Source: Bimastos eiseni (lineage: Eukaryota > Annelida > Clitellata > Crassiclitellata > Lumbricidae). Taken from it: 64,000 bases of DNA. The stretch is taken from the NCBI GenBank assembly GCA_959347315.1, contig OY365807.1, positions 14,698,836-14,762,835 of the forward strand. The letters run 5' to 3'. Within the stretch, counting starts at the first letter, position 1; each line of letters starts with the position of its first letter. Positions 1 to 61,143 of this stretch are shown here, one piece after another. The position numbers and the translations under genes are program-made. Under the pieces are notes generated by a model. That model made no database searches and was not told the origin of the DNA. It saw only the letters and a program-made list of their open reading frames with translations.

Positions 1-193
1 CTGAATTAAATTCTTGTATTTATAATGTGCCTTAATAAAATAAAGTCTTATCAAAGGACATGTTACACCGTAGTAACCAGTTTTGGTAAATTCTATTCAG
101 CTAGACCAGCTACTTCAAACATTCAATTTCCATGTGGTAGATTCGCTCTTTTTTATCCCTGGGCGTTCAAGCACCGCTCGGCACCCCTAGTCG

Positions 194-489
194 CAGAGGT
201 GTAACAAGCGGGGGGTCAGAGGAGGCATCGGCCCCCAGTTTAAAAACTGAGGGGGCAAAGCCCCCCAGTTTTAGTGCTCAGTGCCCCCATGTGCTCCCCA
301 AATTGATTCTTTTTATGTTTCTCCTATGGCTTTTTAAGATGACTTTTGTTAAGATAATATGTGCCCCCATTTTTCAAATTTCTTGGGGAGCAAAATTCAA
401 AAAGTGGGGAGCCAACATTTTTTGGCACTTTATGCAATATTTTTGAAATTATGCCCCCCCTCCACTTTCAAAACCTTGTTACACCTCTG
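194..489. mobile_element. MITE-like element with 15-bp perfect terminal inverted repeats
   Basis: The left end reads CAGAGGTGTAACAAG (194-208) and the right end is its exact reverse complement (475-489), giving a 296-bp element. The interior carries runs of C and G, including an internal hairpin around 231-257, and has no coding frame. This fits a non-autonomous DNA transposon (MITE). No clear target-site duplication is visible at the borders, so the superfamily stays open. The right end directly touches the A/T-rich tail of the LINE that follows. Confidence 0.55.
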
Positions 490-1215
490 ACTATTTTTAT
501 TATTATTAAATGGACGATTTCTAAAACGCCGTAACGCTACAAGGGTGCTTTACAATGACACGATCAGCCCACAACAAGAAAAAATCGTACTATAACAGTC
601 ACTACATCAGTTCAACAGGGATATGCCTTCCTGAACAGGTGGGATTTGAGCCGTGCCCTAAAGATCTCAATTGATGTTGCAGAACTCATTTCAGGCGGGA
701 GGCAATTCCAGCAGTGACGGCTGGCAACAGAGAAGGCGCGATCACCGAATTTGGTCTTGGTCTTGAGGACAAGAAGGTCTCCACATACAGCTCCATGCAG
801 CTGGAGACTAGCTGAACACGACAAAGTTGGCCTGCAGAAATCTGTAATGCATCCTGGCGCGACACCATGGAGCGCTTTGTATACAAGTAGACATAGTTTG
901 AACTCTACACGCTGTGGTATGGGCAGCCAATGAAGCATGTCACGCAGAAGAGGCGTCACGTGGTCAAAGCGTCGTCGTCCGAAGAGTAGCCTCGCTGCAG
1001 CGTTCAGAACGGACTGTAGGCTGTCTAAGGTACATTTCGGTGCTCCTGCAAGGAGACTATTACAATAGTCTACCCTGGACAACATGAAACTGGCGACAGC
1101 AGTCCGAGCAGCATCGAAGGGCAACGACTTCAGGCAGGATTTGATGAGACGCAGCTGGTGGACTAGCAGCTGACGGAGACACAGCTGGGGCCCGGAATGT
1201 CTGTCGGTAGTGGCG
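490..1215 (-). mobile_element. 5'-truncated LINE, C-terminal part of reverse transcriptase ORF
   Basis: The minus strand keeps a long open frame (coding part about 1215 down to 612) that reads as the C-terminal region of a CR1/L2-type LINE polymerase. Recognisable blocks are SRVDYCNSLLAGAP, LLRDMLHWLPIPQRVEFKL, LLVYKALHGVAP and, near the end, FGDRAFSVASRHCWNCLPPE. The reverse transcriptase catalytic core is missing, as expected for 5' truncation. The stop is followed by a short 3' UTR ending in an ATT/TAA-rich tail near 490-515. The frame is undamaged over about 200 codons, so this insertion is younger than the other LINE relics in the window. Confidence 0.8.
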
Positions 1216-2779
1216 CCGCTGCATGAATGCAAAATACGCAATTTCGTCCCAAAAAAGAAAAAAATCAACAAAAATATTTCAACAACAATTTTTAAGGAAA
1301 TTACTGGTCTTAGTGGTCTATACATTAAATTCACAATATACTAAAATTTAAAATGTTATTATGTTATATCTTTCAATGTTTTTAAAATGAACATCTTGTG
1401 CGGAACATGTGTATTGCCGCCATTGCATACCAAATTTTCAAGCGCTGGCTATTGCGTACCCAATTTTCAAGCCCAGACTATTGCGTACCAAATTTTCACG
1501 GCCAGCGCCGTCACTATCTGTCAGCAGGCCTGGTTGACGGCGAGCACCGCTACGGACTTGTGTGATACAACAAGAGCACCACAGAGACGGAATGTAAGAG
1601 GAAGCTAGGGAGCTATTGAAAAAATACGTAACCACGACAGAGAGAAGGATGGGCAATTGAAGACAACAGTTAACAACAGGGATATAACATATCCCTGTTG
1701 TTAAGTGGCATATTATGCCATCAGGGCCAATTAAGGACCCTTGGGCAGATTCAGGTTTCAATAAGCTTAGAATTGAACGAGAGTAGATATTAGGAAAACG
1801 CGCAAGTTATTTATTTTATACACAAATAACAACCTTTGAAACGGGCCAAATAAGCCGACCTTTTGGTGTTGGTAAAGGCTGACTAGGGCGCAGATCCCAT
1901 GAGCGTCCGTCCACAGATACCGAAGACCATTTGGCCAAATGCTCTCATCGCTCATCCACTGCAGTTTACTGAGAACTTTCTGCAGTTTATCACCAAAACC
2001 AGCCATACTACAGGACGAAATCGAACATTCACTGAACTGAAGTTATCATTCCACAATAACAAAAATACAGCTCCTCAAAGCAAATTGTTGTTTCAATATT
2101 GCAAGGAATATAAATATTTAGAGGAACTCAATGAAAAATGTCTATTCGCTCCACACATATCCACAGATGTCGTTCCGCTTTAATCATCATTCCTGAATAG
2201 TGAATTCAATCTTTCATTTCCAAAGGCAATTTTTAACATGCAAACATAATTATTACCCATTTTAATATAATTTACCAAATGCATACGTTATGTAAACACG
2301 ACGCGATTTTTTAATTTTTTTCAATAGTCACCCAAAAGCAAGTTACACAATCATGCTTGTCGTTGTATTGCTTGACATGTGAAAAACCCTCGGCCGCAAA
2401 GTGGGTTGCAACTTGCGAGGCCGAGATTTCAGCTGCAGAAGCACTACGAGTGTCTATAATTATTATATCGCTCAATGAAATGGCCCTTTTCAGGCGAGTC
2501 ACCGGGACATATACGACATGGTACGTCACATGAAACACTTGCCTCCAGATATGTAGTCGGTGTGTGTTGATTGCTAAGCACCGAGCACGAGCAGTCGCCG
2601 ACTCGCCGCGCAGAATATCCTGCTTTAAAATAGCGATTCAAAATGTTTATCGATTTACGACCGCTTTATACACGTGCCTAGGATCCGCATGCACTAGTTA
2701 AATTTTTAGAAAAACACAGGTTGTATCAGCAGTTGTCGGTTAATTCTTTTCACTCTGTTCGTAAACCGCAGATTTTAAT
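1216..2779. other. No gene recognised
   Basis: This stretch holds short open frames without recognisable content and one perfect hairpin (1670-1704). From 1420 to 1500 the phrase TACCAAATTTTCA with close variants recurs about three times, a small diverged tandem repeat. No exon, RNA gene or complete mobile element could be supported. Confidence 0.5.
1670..1704. repeat. Perfect short palindrome, 16-bp arms, 3-nt loop
   Basis: TTAACAACAGGGATAT, the loop AAC, then the exact reverse complement of the first arm. It lies in non-coding DNA. It shares the arm length and 3-nt loop of the hairpins at 5860 and 48248, with unrelated sequence. Confidence 0.9.
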
Positions 2780-4140
2780 GCGTGCACTTACGAGTAGTGG
2801 TGGCGGATTGCCACGTGTCCACAGTCTGTTCGCTTGGGATTCACGCGATGCACAGCAGCGCAGGTGTTCATCAGGATATGATGAGTCTGACAAGCCTCTA
2901 TCGTTACACAAGTAAGCAACACGTGCTAATGAGTAAGTCACACGTGAAGCGTGATATGCAAGATGCCAAGATCAAGAGAAACTATTTGTACGGTGCGAAA
3001 ATCATAACCCTTGTGTGCACGTAAATGAATTGTGCTGCTTATCTACTGGTTTCACTGCTGCGGAAGGTGATGGCATCAGCTGTGATAACGCAGAAGCCAT
3101 TGGTGCAGAAATACAGGAGCAAATGGTTGGCAGATTCTTTCATGATATTTACTTAGGAAGAAAGACACTGTAAGAACATTGCTTCATCAACGTAATGGCT
3201 TCGTCACTGAGGACAAAACTAATCACATAAACTGTGGCAATTTTTTTAATCGCGTGGTTGTTCTCACTGAGAGACGTACAGGCGGGTACCACCCAGTTCT
3301 TTGCATGTAAACTAACGCCATATTGTTTACATATACAGGCATCTAGTCTTCAATGTTACTGAACTAACATCTGTGCCTACCTCGCTTTTGAAGGATGACA
3401 TGATGCATAAACTTGACAGGACAGTGATTGGTAGGCTGCTGACTAAGGATGTGACCATCTCTGACAATTAATGACCCCGCATGATACAAACTGGATGGTC
3501 GAACCCTATTACATAGAGTGTGCTGGATCAAGGCGGCAACATATATCAGTGTAGTTTCTTAGTCACATTGCCCGACTCCATGGCAACAACAGTGCTGCTA
3601 TTGTCTTAGACAGATATTCATCTGGCCCATCAACGAAAGACCACTAACACCAACAATGTTCAGCTAAGATGGCTACTATGGTCAGCATCAGCGTCGAGAC
3701 TATTGCACACAACAATCAACAAGCATTTCTTGCCAATGCTTATAATAAATCCAATTTCATAGACTTTCTAATGAGGAATTTGCAGAACTGTGGATTTTTT
3801 GTGATGCAGGCCCCAAGTGACTCGGACACTTTAATAGTACGTGTTGCTTCGGATACTGCCGCCAGTGGACAGTATGTCACTGTAGTTGCCAATAACACCA
3901 ACGTTTTCCTGCAGACGCAACGGGTTGCCCTGCGTCTCTGCATGTGAAACCTGTCAATGGTAGTGTATTCAACAACTGAAAAGGTTTAAGACATTGATGA
4001 CAAGACATGCAAGAATGAGGATTGTAATTATGTTGATGATGTATGGGAAAACGAAGAGCACATTTCAATGACAGGTGTAGAAACATTTTACAATGACGAT
4101 TTGCCACTGTACACTGAAGAGACTGTTGTTGGCAGCTGTT
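2780..4140 (+). pseudogene. Decayed multicopy gene with PIN-like nuclease region
   Basis: Successive coherent plus-strand segments in shifting frames read as one broken protein. They are YRYTSKQHVLMSKSHVKRDM (about 2900-2960), NPCVHVNELCCLSTGFTAAE continuing into an EIQEQMVGRFFHDIYLGRK block (2994-3170), DDMMHKLDRTVIGRLLTKDV (about 3395-3450), KLDGRTLLHRVCW (about 3490-3530), DRYSSGPSTKDH (about 3610-3645), and an open frame from 3669 with NKSNFIDFLM, SDTLIVRVA and VTVVANNTNVF. The order matches, from memory, a large uncharacterised family spread through many invertebrate genomes, usually as multicopy, mobile-element-linked genes with a PIN/FEN1-like nuclease region. In that family the last block normally carries acidic residues (a D-T-D-V type signature); here they read N-N-T-N-V, so catalysis would be lost even without the stops and frameshifts. 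The last segment, to 4140, is acidic and ends in a stop. The family assignment is recalled, not searched. Confidence 0.6.
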
Positions 4141-4809
4141 AGTCTCCATTTTTATGACCTCTGCATGTGCTTGCTTTTAATTTGCATCTTCATGGTAACA
4201 TGTAGGCTTTCCTGATTAAGTAACAACTAGCTAATGACTTTATGGTTGACTTAATTCTCATGAAATATATTAATGAAAAAACTGGTCAACCTGAATTTTT
4301 AGATATTAAACTCTTAATGTTATAGTGATTAAATATGTTATTTCACATTACACATATTATAATAAGAAACTGATATTATTGAATTACAAATATTATGTTG
4401 CATAATAATGCAATACTGTGTTACAATAAGATAAGTGCTGGTTCCCGATATACACACTGCTTTGGTGCAAACAAAGAGCTTTGCATATGTGGGTCCCTCC
4501 AGCTGGAACAGTCTCCCTTTCCCCATTCAGGTTCAGCTGCTAGCTCTTTCCTCTTCTTAGTTTCAGAGGCGCTTGAAGACCTTCCAATTTTCCACCTATC
4601 CGCCAACTTGGGTCAGGAGCGCCACTGTATTCGGCACTATAAAAATGTTCAGTTATAATATTATTACAATAACTATAGCTATAGTTTGACCATATGTAGG
4701 CTTATGTCACTGTATTGTATAGTTGTTTGAAATTTGATTCAAGATGTTCAAAATATAAGTATAGTTATTGTAATTGAAACTGAACATTATTCTAGTGTGC
4801 TAGAAACAA
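4141..4809. other. AT-rich non-coding stretch with a fold-back
   Basis: No gene is visible. It contains a long-range inverted repeat (4644-4677 against 4760-4788) and a perfect 16-bp palindrome, AACTATAGCTATAGTT, at 4671-4686. Confidence 0.5.
4644..4788. repeat. Inverted repeat, about 26 paired bases, 82-nt spacer
   Basis: The left arm (4644-4677) and the reverse complement of the right arm (4760-4788) share AATGTTCAGTT and ATTACAATAACTATA exactly. The left arm has a 5-nt excess between these blocks. The pattern suggests an older inverted duplication that has since lost or gained a few bases. Confidence 0.7.
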
Positions 4810-6494
4810 GAAAAGTCTAAAAGATTACTTTGTAGTCTGCAGTTTTCATTTAACAGACATTCCTGAGCCTACTACTGCATTTGCATCCCAGTTTCTTTCC
4901 TCTCTAAATGCTTTCAATCTAATCCAACATTTCTCTTTCCCTACTCACAAATATGGCCACACTCTAGACTTAGTCATTACTACTGTCTCATCTGGCCTGT
5001 CACCAATCCTCAACAGTGAACTCAACTTGCCCTATGATCATTATCCTATTTTCACAAAGCTCAACATTGAACCATCTCCTCACTCCCACCCAAACTACAC
5101 TCATTCTGCCACATCAGTTTCATCGACCTTGATGCACTCAAACTCGACCTTGAATCCTACTCACTCCTCCAACAGACCATAACTATCTTTTGTCTGCAAA
5201 CATTTTCACCATGTCAGAACTCGTCAAGAAACACCCCAATCATCGCTAAACCTGAATCTCTTGCAAAAAATCCATTGTTGAATTCTTTTCTTCAAGCTCT
5301 TAAATGGAACGAGCATGCGATGCATCTATTCTCAGTAGACTGAAAACCGTGACAAATAGATACTACAGCCAACTTCTCTCAGCCAAAAAACATTACCTCT
5401 GATCTCTTGTTCACTTGAACTCTATAAATTTTTGAATGACTGTAAATAGTCTTCTCCACTCTGGCTCTTCTCATTCTCACCAAAACTCTATTCCACATAC
5501 ATCCATTGCTGACTCTTATGCATCTTTCTTCACCGATGCCTTCCTCTGTCTCTTGTTACAGACTCTTATCACAATCAACATCTTCCCCCTCAGACGACCA
5601 CAATGATACAACTTTGTCAGCTGGTACATCTTTTGACTTATTTGAGCCTGCTACTGAATCATAAACCTCATTCAAGCCTCTCAAAAACAAACACTGTGAC
5701 CTTGACCCAATTTCAACCTCCTTACTAAAAGACTGCAACTCTTCTTGTTCCTACTATAACCAAGATCATCAACCTGTCTCTATCAACTGGCACTTTTAGT
5801 ATGCTATTCAAACTCAGTTGTTAAACCACTCCTCAAAAAACCATCCATAGACAAGGAACTCCTATCCAACTACCATCCAATGGTAGTTGGATAGGATTCA
5901 AATCTCTCTTTCTTATCCAAACTCTCAGAACGGGTTGTCCTCTCTCGTCTCAATGGCTTTCTAACCTCAAACAATCTCCTCAACCCTAATCAATCTGCAT
6001 ACACCAAACATCACCCTACGGAAACACTCCTCATCTCACTATACAACATACTTGTCATTGCAATAGGTCGTAAACAAGTGTCTTGCTTATGTCTCTTAGA
6101 CATTTCTGCTGCCTTCGACACCATAGATCACGCCATTCTTATCAAACGCCTTTCCTCTACATTTGGAATCTCTGGTACTGCCCTATCCTGGATCAAGTCA
6201 TACCTTTCTTCATGCTCTTTCACTGCCAATGCCTCTAGTCACTCATCTAGTCCGCACAGCCTCACCTGCGGTGTTCCTCAAGGTTCTGTTCTTGGTCCTC
6301 TATTGTTCATTCTATACACCTCCCCACTCAGCAAAATCATTTCCTCTTCGTCTGTAGATCATCACCTCTATGCTGATGATACACAATTGTTCGTATCTTT
6401 CTGTCGTCATGCATTTACAGATGCAAATAAATCACATACAAAACACCATTGCCTTGATGTCAACTTGGATGACCACCAACCTGCTATGCCTTAA
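4810..6494 (+). mobile_element. LINE relic: endonuclease end plus reverse transcriptase
   Basis: Read 5' to 3' on the plus strand, the relic first gives the end of an APE-type endonuclease (FPTHKYGHTLDLVIT near 4950-4985). It then gives the start of a reverse transcriptase (VVKPLLKKPSIDKELLSNYHP near 5818-5879; SNLSFLSKLSERVVLSRLNG near 5898-5955), then the core: LCLLDISAAFDTIDHAIL (motif A, about 6090-6140), CGVPQGSVLGPLLF (about 6268-6310) and HLYADDTQLF (motif C, Y-A-D-D, about 6362-6395). The domain order is that of L2/CR1/Rex-type LINEs. Stops and frameshifts break the frame throughout, though the last 138 codons (6078-6494) are open. It ends abruptly after motif C without the C-terminal part or a tail. 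Confidence 0.85.
5860..5896. repeat. Perfect hairpin (17-3-17) inserted in the reverse transcriptase frame
   Basis: TCCTATCCAACTACCAT, the loop CCA, then the exact reverse complement. The left arm encodes the conserved SNYHP segment of the reverse transcriptase. The right arm interrupts the motif that normally continues NYxPISNLS, and it adds an in-frame TAG. Removing 15 nt of the right arm would restore the usual spacing, so the right arm is the newer copy. Confidence 0.9.
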
Positions 6495-9060
6495 CACTTC
6501 AAAACAGAATTCCTTATCATTGACTTCTGCAAGCGATGATCACTGATACTAGTTTCAAAGTAGAAAAAGAATCTAATGTCATAATTAACATTTTAGTTAA
6601 ATTTTGGAATTGTATGTATATTATGCATTGGTAGCCCAAGTTGTTTTTTGTCCTACTTTTAAAGTTTCTTGTGTTGGACAATTTGTGTGGAATAATATTG
6701 TTTAATTTGAATCAAATACTATTGCCCTTGCATGTGCATCATATCATAGACAGTGTGAGATTAACTAGTTTATGTTGTTGAAAATTGGAAAATCAGTAAG
6801 ATTGTAAAGCTGTGTTTTTACACCTTTTAATGGTGTCGTTCGGACACTAGGCATATCTTTTCATAGATTATAAAGAATGTAATTGCTTACTTAACAGTAC
6901 TCAGTCTCTTGGTACATACCACATTAATATTTCTTATTTAATTTTGGTTTGTGAAATGTCAATTTTACATCTTTGTTACAGACAACTGCTGCTTATTGTT
7001 TGTAAAAAAAAACTTTGCCCAATGGAGCTAAATGCAGAAAATCTTGCAGTGTTTCAGTGATTTCTTCTGAATGAAGCGAGACATTAGCTAGCTTTATACC
7101 ACTTTTTTCTATTTCTGAAGATTGGTTACTGCACTACTAGTTACATTTTTAGACAGGCACAGGTGACTTTCGCAGTCTTCACGATTACTAAGATTTTAAC
7201 CTGAGTAGCTGAGTTGAAATACAAAATGTCAGCTGCTTGACCTTTGCACCAGCAGGAGTAAACAAAGAACCCACACGACTTCAATTGAGGTTCAATTTAC
7301 GAACAAATCTTAAAAGTTTTAAAATGTTTGCAACAGTTTTTCTTCTCAGAAAGTCGACAATAATTTAACAGCCAATCGACCCAACATAGACAAACAAACG
7401 GACATGCAGAAGTAAATATGATTACCACGTGAAAGAATTCTGCAACAGACAAACCTCTACTGGAAGCATATACTTGAAAACTTATATCTGTACAAGTATT
7501 CATTTAATGAGAAGATAATGTGATAAATAATAGTGTAATATAAACGGATTAAACGTCACATCAGTAAAACTGGTAGAAATTTAACACAAATAATTGACAA
7601 ATGGCAAATTCTTGTAATGCAATAATAACAATCATGGTGTAAACAATTAATTAAAATAAATTGATTATAAAATAATAAGAATTGTCATAAAAATTATAGC
7701 AGTAATAATGATGGCAATAATAATTACCCGTAAATTGAAAAGTTAATAAATACTATATATAATATAATAATAATAATTATTGATGTTATTAATAATTATT
7801 GCTAAAAATACAAAACTCTATTACTTGTCATAAACAATACTGGCCACACAAAAAGTGATGAATGTGCAGTAACTGCTGAAATGCTGCATTAAAATAATAA
7901 AGATCATAATCATCAGTATGATCAGTTGTAATAAATTATAATTAAACAGTTATTATGTAATGCATGTGCTTATTGTGTATCCACCAAGTAAAATTATAGG
8001 CCAATGGTTTAACACAGCTTCACACTTCACTGCATCAGACCTGGTTTTAACATAACAAATCTGACATTGCAATTCGCAGGTACTGTTCATTCGTGCAAGA
8101 AAGTCCTGTATAATAATATTATCATTACAGTAATAATAATTATTATGGTGTTCTAAGCAAAAAGCAAATTTACATCTTATAGCATGAGGAAACCTTCAGA
8201 TAACTCGGTTGAACCTTTATCTGCTCAGTTCCATCTCCACTGGGTTAGTGATGTCTAGTTGATAAAAAATACATTTGGATAAAACGGCTTTTCCTCTGAC
8301 TCCAGGGAACAATTGGTTCATTAGGCAGCCCTCTCAACTACATCGTTTTGGGGCCATATCCAATGGGATCTCCAATATTTATTTCCCAAATGCTGTCATA
8401 ACATTGTCAGCTTCAGAAATTGCAAAAAATTCTTCACCCAGATCATGTGGCCAATATTGCCTCTGGAGGCTCTGGTTCCAAAATAATCAAAAGGCAAAGT
8501 TTCTTAATCAAAAGACTTATTTGGAGACAACACAACAGTAAACAAGAAATCGGTTTTGGTCATTTCAAAATATAACTAATAGGCATGAACATGACCTAAT
8601 CACATTCTAGGTGGGCAATCGGTGGACGCAGAAATGTGATAAGCAAAGATTGATTTGAACATTGAAATCACAATTTCATGTAATTCATAGCATTACAAAC
8701 TGATTTCAAGCACCAAATTCATTTGTGTGACATGTTGGATAAATTGTCCTGTAGTGCAGACTGTGTGGGCTCAAGGCTCCTGTGAGACAGTTTATGTAAG
8801 AACATGTTGTACTAACTCTTCCTTGACTTCACTGAAGTACTATAAAGTGATGGGATATAGTAATAATAATAACGACATAGTAATATATTGTGAACTCATC
8901 ACTTGGAAAAGATCTTTTGTCACAAATTGCCAGAGTGCAGCCATGCTGCCAATTGGTGATCGTCAACTGTTTAAAAAATCTGCAAACATCATTCAATGAA
9001 AATTTGACTCAAAGTGAGAGCAGAGTCGGTTCTAAATTCAGTTAATTTCTATTTACATAC
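6495..9060. other. AT-rich DNA without a supported gene
   Basis: About 2.6 kb of AT-rich sequence, including runs of AATAAT/TAATAA from about 7600 to 7960 and again at 8115-8150. Open frames are all short and unlike any protein I know. I see no exon of the neighbouring gene and no RNA gene. Confidence 0.5.
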
Positions 9061-9064
9061 AGTT

Positions 9065-9175
9065 TGCAGGTATGCGATAGCCTAGTGGTAAGTGAGCAAG
9101 ACTGTCAATGGCAAGGTTGAGGGTTCAAATATTTGCCAGTGCTGAATTCTTTCCACTTGCACACCTCGCTAACAA
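9065..9175 (+). mobile_element. tRNA-derived SINE fragment
   Basis: An A-box-like segment (GATAGCCTAGTGGTAAGTGAG near 9076) is followed about 45 nt later by a B-box-like segment (GAGGGTTCAAATATTTGC near 9119). This is the internal RNA polymerase III promoter layout of tRNA-derived SINEs. The sequence does not fold as an intact tRNA. Its B-box region resembles the fragment at 11400-11520. Confidence 0.5.
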
Positions 9176-10941
9176 GTAGGCCTAAACTGATCATACAATG
9201 TTAATAGGAAGATCAGGCAGTGAGGAAGAGGACACCTGCCCTCAAATGCCGATTCGAAGAAGAATGAAGTCGGCAACACTTCATACCTTTGTCCCATGAC
9301 CTTTCTAAAGAAACTGATCTTTGTATTCTTATGTAACTCACAATCTATGTGCTCTGCTTCCTTAACCAATTGTACCTTAATACCTGCTTTGCAAATGCTG
9401 GAACACCCAACAACTTCCATTTTGAATGCTCAGAAAAAACCTTTAATGAATTCCACATAATGATATTAAACTGCAATGAATTAAAGTTTATGATCAACTC
9501 ATATGCAAATTTTCTCTTCCAGGAAGTCAAAGCAGTTTCTGTATGTAATTTCTTTTGCTTTCCTCCATTCATTCAGAGCATTTATGTAGTGCCTGCATAT
9601 GCATATATATATAGAATCTGAATCTTTAATATCATATGTCTTTACAATGCACATTTACAGTCGTCATATGTGATTTGAAACAGATTGACGTAATGGAGAC
9701 ACAAGATTGCCACACTGTGTAGATATTTACAAACTCCATAAAATGGTTGAGTTCGTTAAGAAAGTGATTTATTTTACAAATAATGCCTATTGCCACAAAT
9801 TCACTCATACACAAGAATTGCCTACAATTGATATTATATTGACTATTTGTTCACAAATGTAATTTTACATTTCAACTTTATAATGATCAACAGTACTATA
9901 GTAAATGGACAAATCTATTAAGAAATCGCAAAACGAAAAACAAGAAATCAGGCACTCTGCTTCTTTTCCTATGGTCAACAAAACGTTGAAACTTCAAGTC
10001 CTTGTGCTTGTGTGGCTATCGAAAGTCTAGGAAGAAGGTAATGAAAATGACACCATAAGCAAATTCAAAAGCTTGATGCAAGCAGGTAATGTGCATCAGA
10101 ACAATTCCTGATTGCGACAGTGTTTTGTGATCCCATGGTCACGGGTGTAATCATTTACCTGTGCATCACAATGATGAAAATGACGGTGGGAAAAGCAAGG
10201 TGCATCCTCAGCTAATATGTACGGTAAAAATGACACAGATAATTCAATGGCTGAGCAAGATTTCCTTGATTTGTGCACACTTAAAACACTGCTGTTTGCT
10301 TAACAGGCCTTGATATCAAGGCAGTGAAGCTTTGCATTCATTGTCACTTGACACTGCACCAAAAAGTCCACTGTCATTGCAAGATGAAACTTGCATTGGG
10401 AAGAAGTAACAATAAGTTGACTTAATAGAAAAACGGCAACAGTGCTTTGTATGAACATGGAAGCACCAAGAAGTAACACAATCCACTGCAAAGAGCAATC
10501 ACTTGAATAGCAAAAACTGTCCTTCCATCTTCATTTTCCTGGTGCAACAGGTTCAGAATGTGGTCTTACACTGCTAGACACAGACTCACCTTTGCACATG
10601 ATCATTTGTCGATCCCAAGCCAAAGGCTAAGCGTTCGGTAGGACACGGCTAAACCAAGAAAAAGTCTCTCCAAAACATCTGTCATGGATCGGCACAGAGC
10701 TTGTGCTCTGCAGAATAAAACTCTGACCTTATAACATTCCAAATGCTATCGACATCTCAACAACTCCTCTGATAAAGAGTCATAATTCCAGCAATTGTCT
10801 CAAATCGCTCTTCCGTGACAGGTCTGCAAGAGACGTTACCCATTCGTCATCTGCCAAACGAATCCTATATTTCATCTGCTTTCCATACAGAGCCAAAACT
10901 CTGTTCAACAGAAAACCCAACAGCAAAAACAACTATAACTA
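9176..10941 (-). other. Presumed 3' UTR and downstream flank of the semaphorin gene
   Basis: This lies directly after the semaphorin stop codon on the minus strand. No further coding exon could be found. A minus-strand AATAAA lies at 9768-9773 and could be a distal polyadenylation signal, but there is no nearby confirmation, so the transcript end is unknown. Confidence 0.3.
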
Positions 10942-59724
<48,783 letters not shown>

Positions 59725-60640
59725 CTTGACCAGATTGTTTTGACTACTGACTAAAAAGCCAGAGTCTTTGATCAGGTATCAATATATTCCAGACGGCTGG
59801 CAGCTGCCTCTTATTGATCCTTTGAAATCAATAGCTCACCAATAAATATTAATTAATCAGCGCAACCACAGCAGACCAGAGACGCCAAATGTCTCGTATA
59901 GCAGAACGTCACATAATAAAGTTACCAAAACTATACAGTGTACACAAAGCACGGAAATAATCCACAAAACTTCCCCAACATTTTTGCCATCAACCAAAAG
60001 ATATGGCACGTTTCATATCAATGAGGACCGGACCGTAGTGCAAGTTCCCCGTTCTACAATTTCAACCAACGTTCGTTATCTCATTTACGTCGGCCAACAA
60101 CAAGTCATGGTCACTGCTGTGGTGTAGAGTAGGCCTACGTGCGTGCAATCATTACCGACCCTAAAAACGCCCTAATGGCACACACGCGCCCCAGTATAGC
60201 ACGACCGCGTGCAAAACAGACCCTCGATCGCCGTCGACAGGTTTGTGGACGTCGGATGATGGCTTTTGTCGGAGAATTCTGTCAGTAGACACGAACCGCT
60301 TCAATAATTCAACAAACCACGGCACCATTAAGCTATTCCTGACACACGCAAACACGCTAGCTACGCGACGTGTTCGTTTACAAATAACACGCGCTGGGCT
60401 CATCGGAAGACAGCGCACTTGTGAATGAAGACAGATCCGTGAGTGATGATGATCCAAATGATCTGACGGAAACTTTGATCACTCTCGCCCCGTAAATGCA
60501 TCGACGCGTCCTTTTGTTGACACACGCTTCCTAAGAAAGCACGCGTCGGGTTATTTCTTAGCGTCAGTTCGATAATCCGCTAAAACAATGCTTGAAATAG
60601 TCCTCTAAACCTGGTTTCATCAATTACGTGGTTTCAGAAA
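59725..60640 (-). promoter_or_regulatory. Probable semaphorin promoter and 5' UTR region
   Basis: Directly upstream of the start codon in gene direction. From about 60000 to 60600 CpG dinucleotides are frequent (for example ACGCGACG, CGATCGCCGTCGAC, GACGTCGG), in contrast to the CpG-poor introns. A CTTTTTAG close to the ATG could be the acceptor of a 5' UTR intron. No TATA box is evident. An alternative is a CpG-rich exon of a neighbouring gene. Confidence 0.5.
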
Positions 60641-61143
60641 ACGATCTTATGTGTAGGCCAACGTGTCGTACGGGTTAGCAAACCACTACAGCCTCTTCCT
60701 TTTGTAGAATGACTAAAAGGTAGGCTGAACGCGTGCGCATGCAGCCCATTGCGGCCTCTAGTGTAGTTATGCCTGGCCTTACAGTTTGGCTGACCTGTTC
60801 TACCAATTGCAGGGAGTGGGGCGGGGCATGGGTTAAAAAATCATTGGGCTCGACGCTAACTGAAGTTGGAACTTGGAAATCAGTAGTAACGTTGCGACTT
60901 GCAAGCTACAGCAATTAGAAGGTAGTCCTACACGGTACTTTATCGTGTATAGGCTAATTATGACTATTGTACGCTGATGAACTTCATTGATCAGATTGAT
61001 CCCAGTGTAAATTCAGAAATATATTGGGGCTCGGAAAGACAGAATGATATCGCCACAGGCGGCTGAGGGTTGTAATAAACTTCCCAGAGCATTGAAATGA
61101 GGTGGGTATATATGTACGTAACATATACATTATATACATGTAT

